A stretch of DNA of 64,000 bases from JAAYVZ01 sp035384965 (GTDB taxonomy: Bacteria > Acidobacteriota > Thermoanaerobaculia > Thermoanaerobaculales > Thermoanaerobaculaceae). The DNA lies in contig DAOOJE010000012.1 of NCBI GenBank assembly GCA_035384965.1, positions 40,140 to 104,139 on the forward strand. The letters are read 5' to 3'. Below are positions 62,560-64,000 of this stretch, one piece after another (position 1 is the stretch's first letter; each line of letters starts with the position of its first letter). The notes below the pieces were generated by a model. The model was not told the origin of the DNA and made no database searches. It saw only the letters and a list, made by a program, of their open reading frames with translations. Made by a program: the position numbers and the translations under genes.

Positions 62560-63882
62560 CTACAGGCCCATGCCCCGGAGGACGCGCCGGGGGTCGGCGC
62601 CCGAGCCGAAGCGGCGCAGCATGCGCTTCATCTCGGCGTACTGGCGCAGCAGCCGGTTGACCTCCTCGACGGTGGTGCCCGCCCCGCGGGCGATGCGCCG
62701 GCGCCGGGAGCCGTTGATGATGTCGGGGCGGCGGCGCTCGACGGCGGTCATCGAGGCGATGATTGCCTCGAAGCGCACGAGCTTGCGCTCGTCCACGTCG
62801 ACGTTGCGCAGGTTGCGAGCGCCGGGGAGGAGATCCACGAGCTGGCCGAGCAGGCCGCCACCTCGCATTTGCTTGAGCTGATCGCGCAGGTCTTCGAGGT
62901 CGAACCCTTCCTTGCGCAGCTTCTTCTCGAGCTCGGCGGCCCTCTTCTCGTCCACCGCGGCCTGGGCCTTCTCGATGAACGTGACCATGTCGCCCATGCC
63001 CAGGATCCGCGACGCCATGCGGTCGGGGTGGAACGGCTCGAGGTCTTCCAGCCGCTCGCCCACGCCGGCCAGGCGCACCGCCTTGCCGGTGACCGTGACC
63101 ACCGAGAGCGCCGCGCCGCCGCGTGCATCGCCGTCGAGCTTGGTGAGGATCACGCCGGTGAGCGGCAGCCTGGCGCCGAACGCCTCGGCCTGCCGCACCG
63201 CGTCCTGCCCGGTCATCGCGTCCGCCACGAGCAGGATCTCGCTCGGGTTGAGGATGTCCCGCACCTCGGCGATTTCCGCCATGAGCTGGTCGTCGACGTG
63301 GAGGCGCCCGGCGGTGTCGAGGACGACCACCTCGAACCCCTTGCGTCGCGCCTCCACGAGGGCTGCGCGGGCGATGTCGGTCGGCCTCGCGAACGCATGG
63401 GTGTCCAGCACCGGCAGCCCTGCCTGGCGACCGAGCTGCTCGAGCTGCTCGCGGGCGGCCGGGCGCTGGGTGTCGGCGGGAGCCAGCAGCACGTGCTTGC
63501 CGATCTTCGTCTTGATGAAGAGCCCGAGCTTGGCGGCCGTCGTAGTCTTGCCCGTGCCCTGCAGCCCGACGAGCATGATCGGAGCAGGGAACCCCTTGAA
63601 TCTGAGCGGTTTCTGCTCGCCGCCCAAAAGCCGGGTGAGCTCCTCGTGGACGATCTTGACGACCTGCTGGGTGGGAGTGAGGGAGGAGAGCACCTCCTTG
63701 CCGAGCGAGCGTTCGCGGACACGGGACACGAACTCCTTGACCACGACGAGAGCGACGTCGGCCGAGAGCAGGGCGCGGCGGATCTCGCCCAGCGCCTCGT
63801 CGAGGTGCCTCTCGGTGAGGTGCCCCTCGCCGCGCAGGGTGCGGAAGACCTTCTGGAGCCGTTCGGAAATGGCCTCGAGCAT
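62560..63882 (-). CDS. ffh: signal recognition particle protein Ffh
   Basis: The protein has 440 residues from ATG 63882, with GGGAGGCGC as ribosome binding site. The frame continues upstream but without a plausible start. The N domain is followed by the GTPase G domain with GLQGTGKTTTAAKL (G1), DTQRPAAREQL (G2), DTAGRLHVD (G3) and TKLDGDARGG (G4). The C-terminal M domain has MGDMVTFIEKA and SRRRRIARGAGT for 4.5S RNA and signal-peptide binding. It targets nascent membrane proteins to FtsY/SecYEG. It is the first gene of the operon. No 4.5S RNA gene was recognised in the window. Confidence 0.97.
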   Translation of the reverse strand: MLEAISERLQKVFRTLRGEGHLTERHLDEALGEIRRALLSADVALVVVKEFVSRVRERSLGKEVLSSLTPTQQVVKIVHEELTRLLGGEQKPLRFKGFPAPIMLVGLQGTGKTTTAAKLGLFIKTKIGKHVLLAPADTQRPAAREQLEQLGRQAGLPVLDTHAFARPTDIARAALVEARRKGFEVVVLDTAGRLHVDDQLMAEIAEVRDILNPSEILLVADAMTGQDAVRQAEAFGARLPLTGVILTKLDGDARGGAALSVVTVTGKAVRLAGVGERLEDLEPFHPDRMASRILGMGDMVTFIEKAQAAVDEKRAAELEKKLRKEGFDLEDLRDQLKQMRGGGLLGQLVDLLPGARNLRNVDVDERKLVRFEAIIASMTAVERRRPDIINGSRRRRIARGAGTTVEEVNRLLRQYAEMKRMLRRFGSGADPRRVLRGMGL

Positions 63883-63901
63883 GCGCCTCCCAGGACCTGG
63901 C

Positions 63902-63930
63902 AGTCTACCCCCCCGCGCCCCCGCCCTCAA
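63902..63930 (-). promoter_or_regulatory. sigma-70 promoter upstream of ffh
   Basis: On the minus strand TTGAGG (63930-63925) and TAGACT (63907-63902) are separated by 17 bases. The predicted start near 63895 gives a very short leader of about 13 bases holding the ribosome binding site. Confidence 0.5.
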
Positions 63931-64000
63931 GGCCGGCGTGCCGCCGGCCCAGGGCTCCGTCACCGTGACTGGAAGGCTGAGCGTTAGGAGCGTGATAGGG

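Overview
The window is high-GC bacterial chromosome, densely packed with genes on both strands. It looks like a Gram-negative, probably Acidobacteriota-type organism (Thermoanaerobaculia-like is my best guess). That rests on the mix of a GpgS-type osmolyte operon, BTAD/AAA regulators, a GAF protein with a helical C-terminus, DUF11 surface proteins, a C25 peptidase and many NtrB-like hybrid kinases, not on a marker-gene phylogeny. I see no insertion sequence, prophage, integrase or CRISPR array.

Left part (1-16.6 kb): the 3' end of a glycerate 2-kinase; a four-gene leftward osmoadaptation operon (glucosyl-3-phosphoglycerate synthase, HAD phosphatase, a second glycosyltransferase, a small membrane protein of the mechanosensitive-channel type); a rightward DUF389/OmpA-like membrane protein; then a long leftward housekeeping block read as rpsU, mutS2, dnaG, rpoD, a CAT-anticodon tRNA, a zinc-ribbon coiled-coil protein, RNase HI, YggS, DivIVA and HutI. 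This is the classic rpsU-dnaG-rpoD macromolecular synthesis operon with mutS2 inserted.

Middle (16.7-34 kb): a GAF protein with a strong sigma-70 promoter, a lytic transglycosylase and YjbQ. Then comes an accessory island: a BTAD/AAA regulator, a small conserved-looking protein, a 1258-residue secreted DUF11-repeat protein, a secreted C25 (gingipain-like) peptidase, and an apparent RiPP cassette consisting of a 51-residue putative precursor, an HprK-like P-loop kinase, a PqqD-like chaperone and a radical SAM/SPASM enzyme. A convergent secreted subtilisin with a PKD domain closes the island behind a 13-bp hairpin. The RiPP cassette is the best candidate for an undescribed system: the precursor has two Cys and ends in Ser, next to both a radical SAM maturase and an HPr-kinase homologue.

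Signalling island (34-58 kb): a sigma-54 response regulator, a CheY-like receiver, a diguanylate cyclase, and eight sensor kinases. Seven of the eight are soluble or membrane hybrids with a common HDFNN-type HisKA core and a C-terminal receiver. Six genes (54284 down to 41842) overlap or nearly touch and form one leftward operon of about 12.4 kb. Two members carry degenerate signalling residues. A short KaiB-like protein is translationally coupled to the largest kinase.

Right end (58.5-64 kb): an OPT-family transporter, then the leftward ffh-rpsP-khpA-rimM-trmD translation/secretion operon with a recognisable promoter upstream of ffh.
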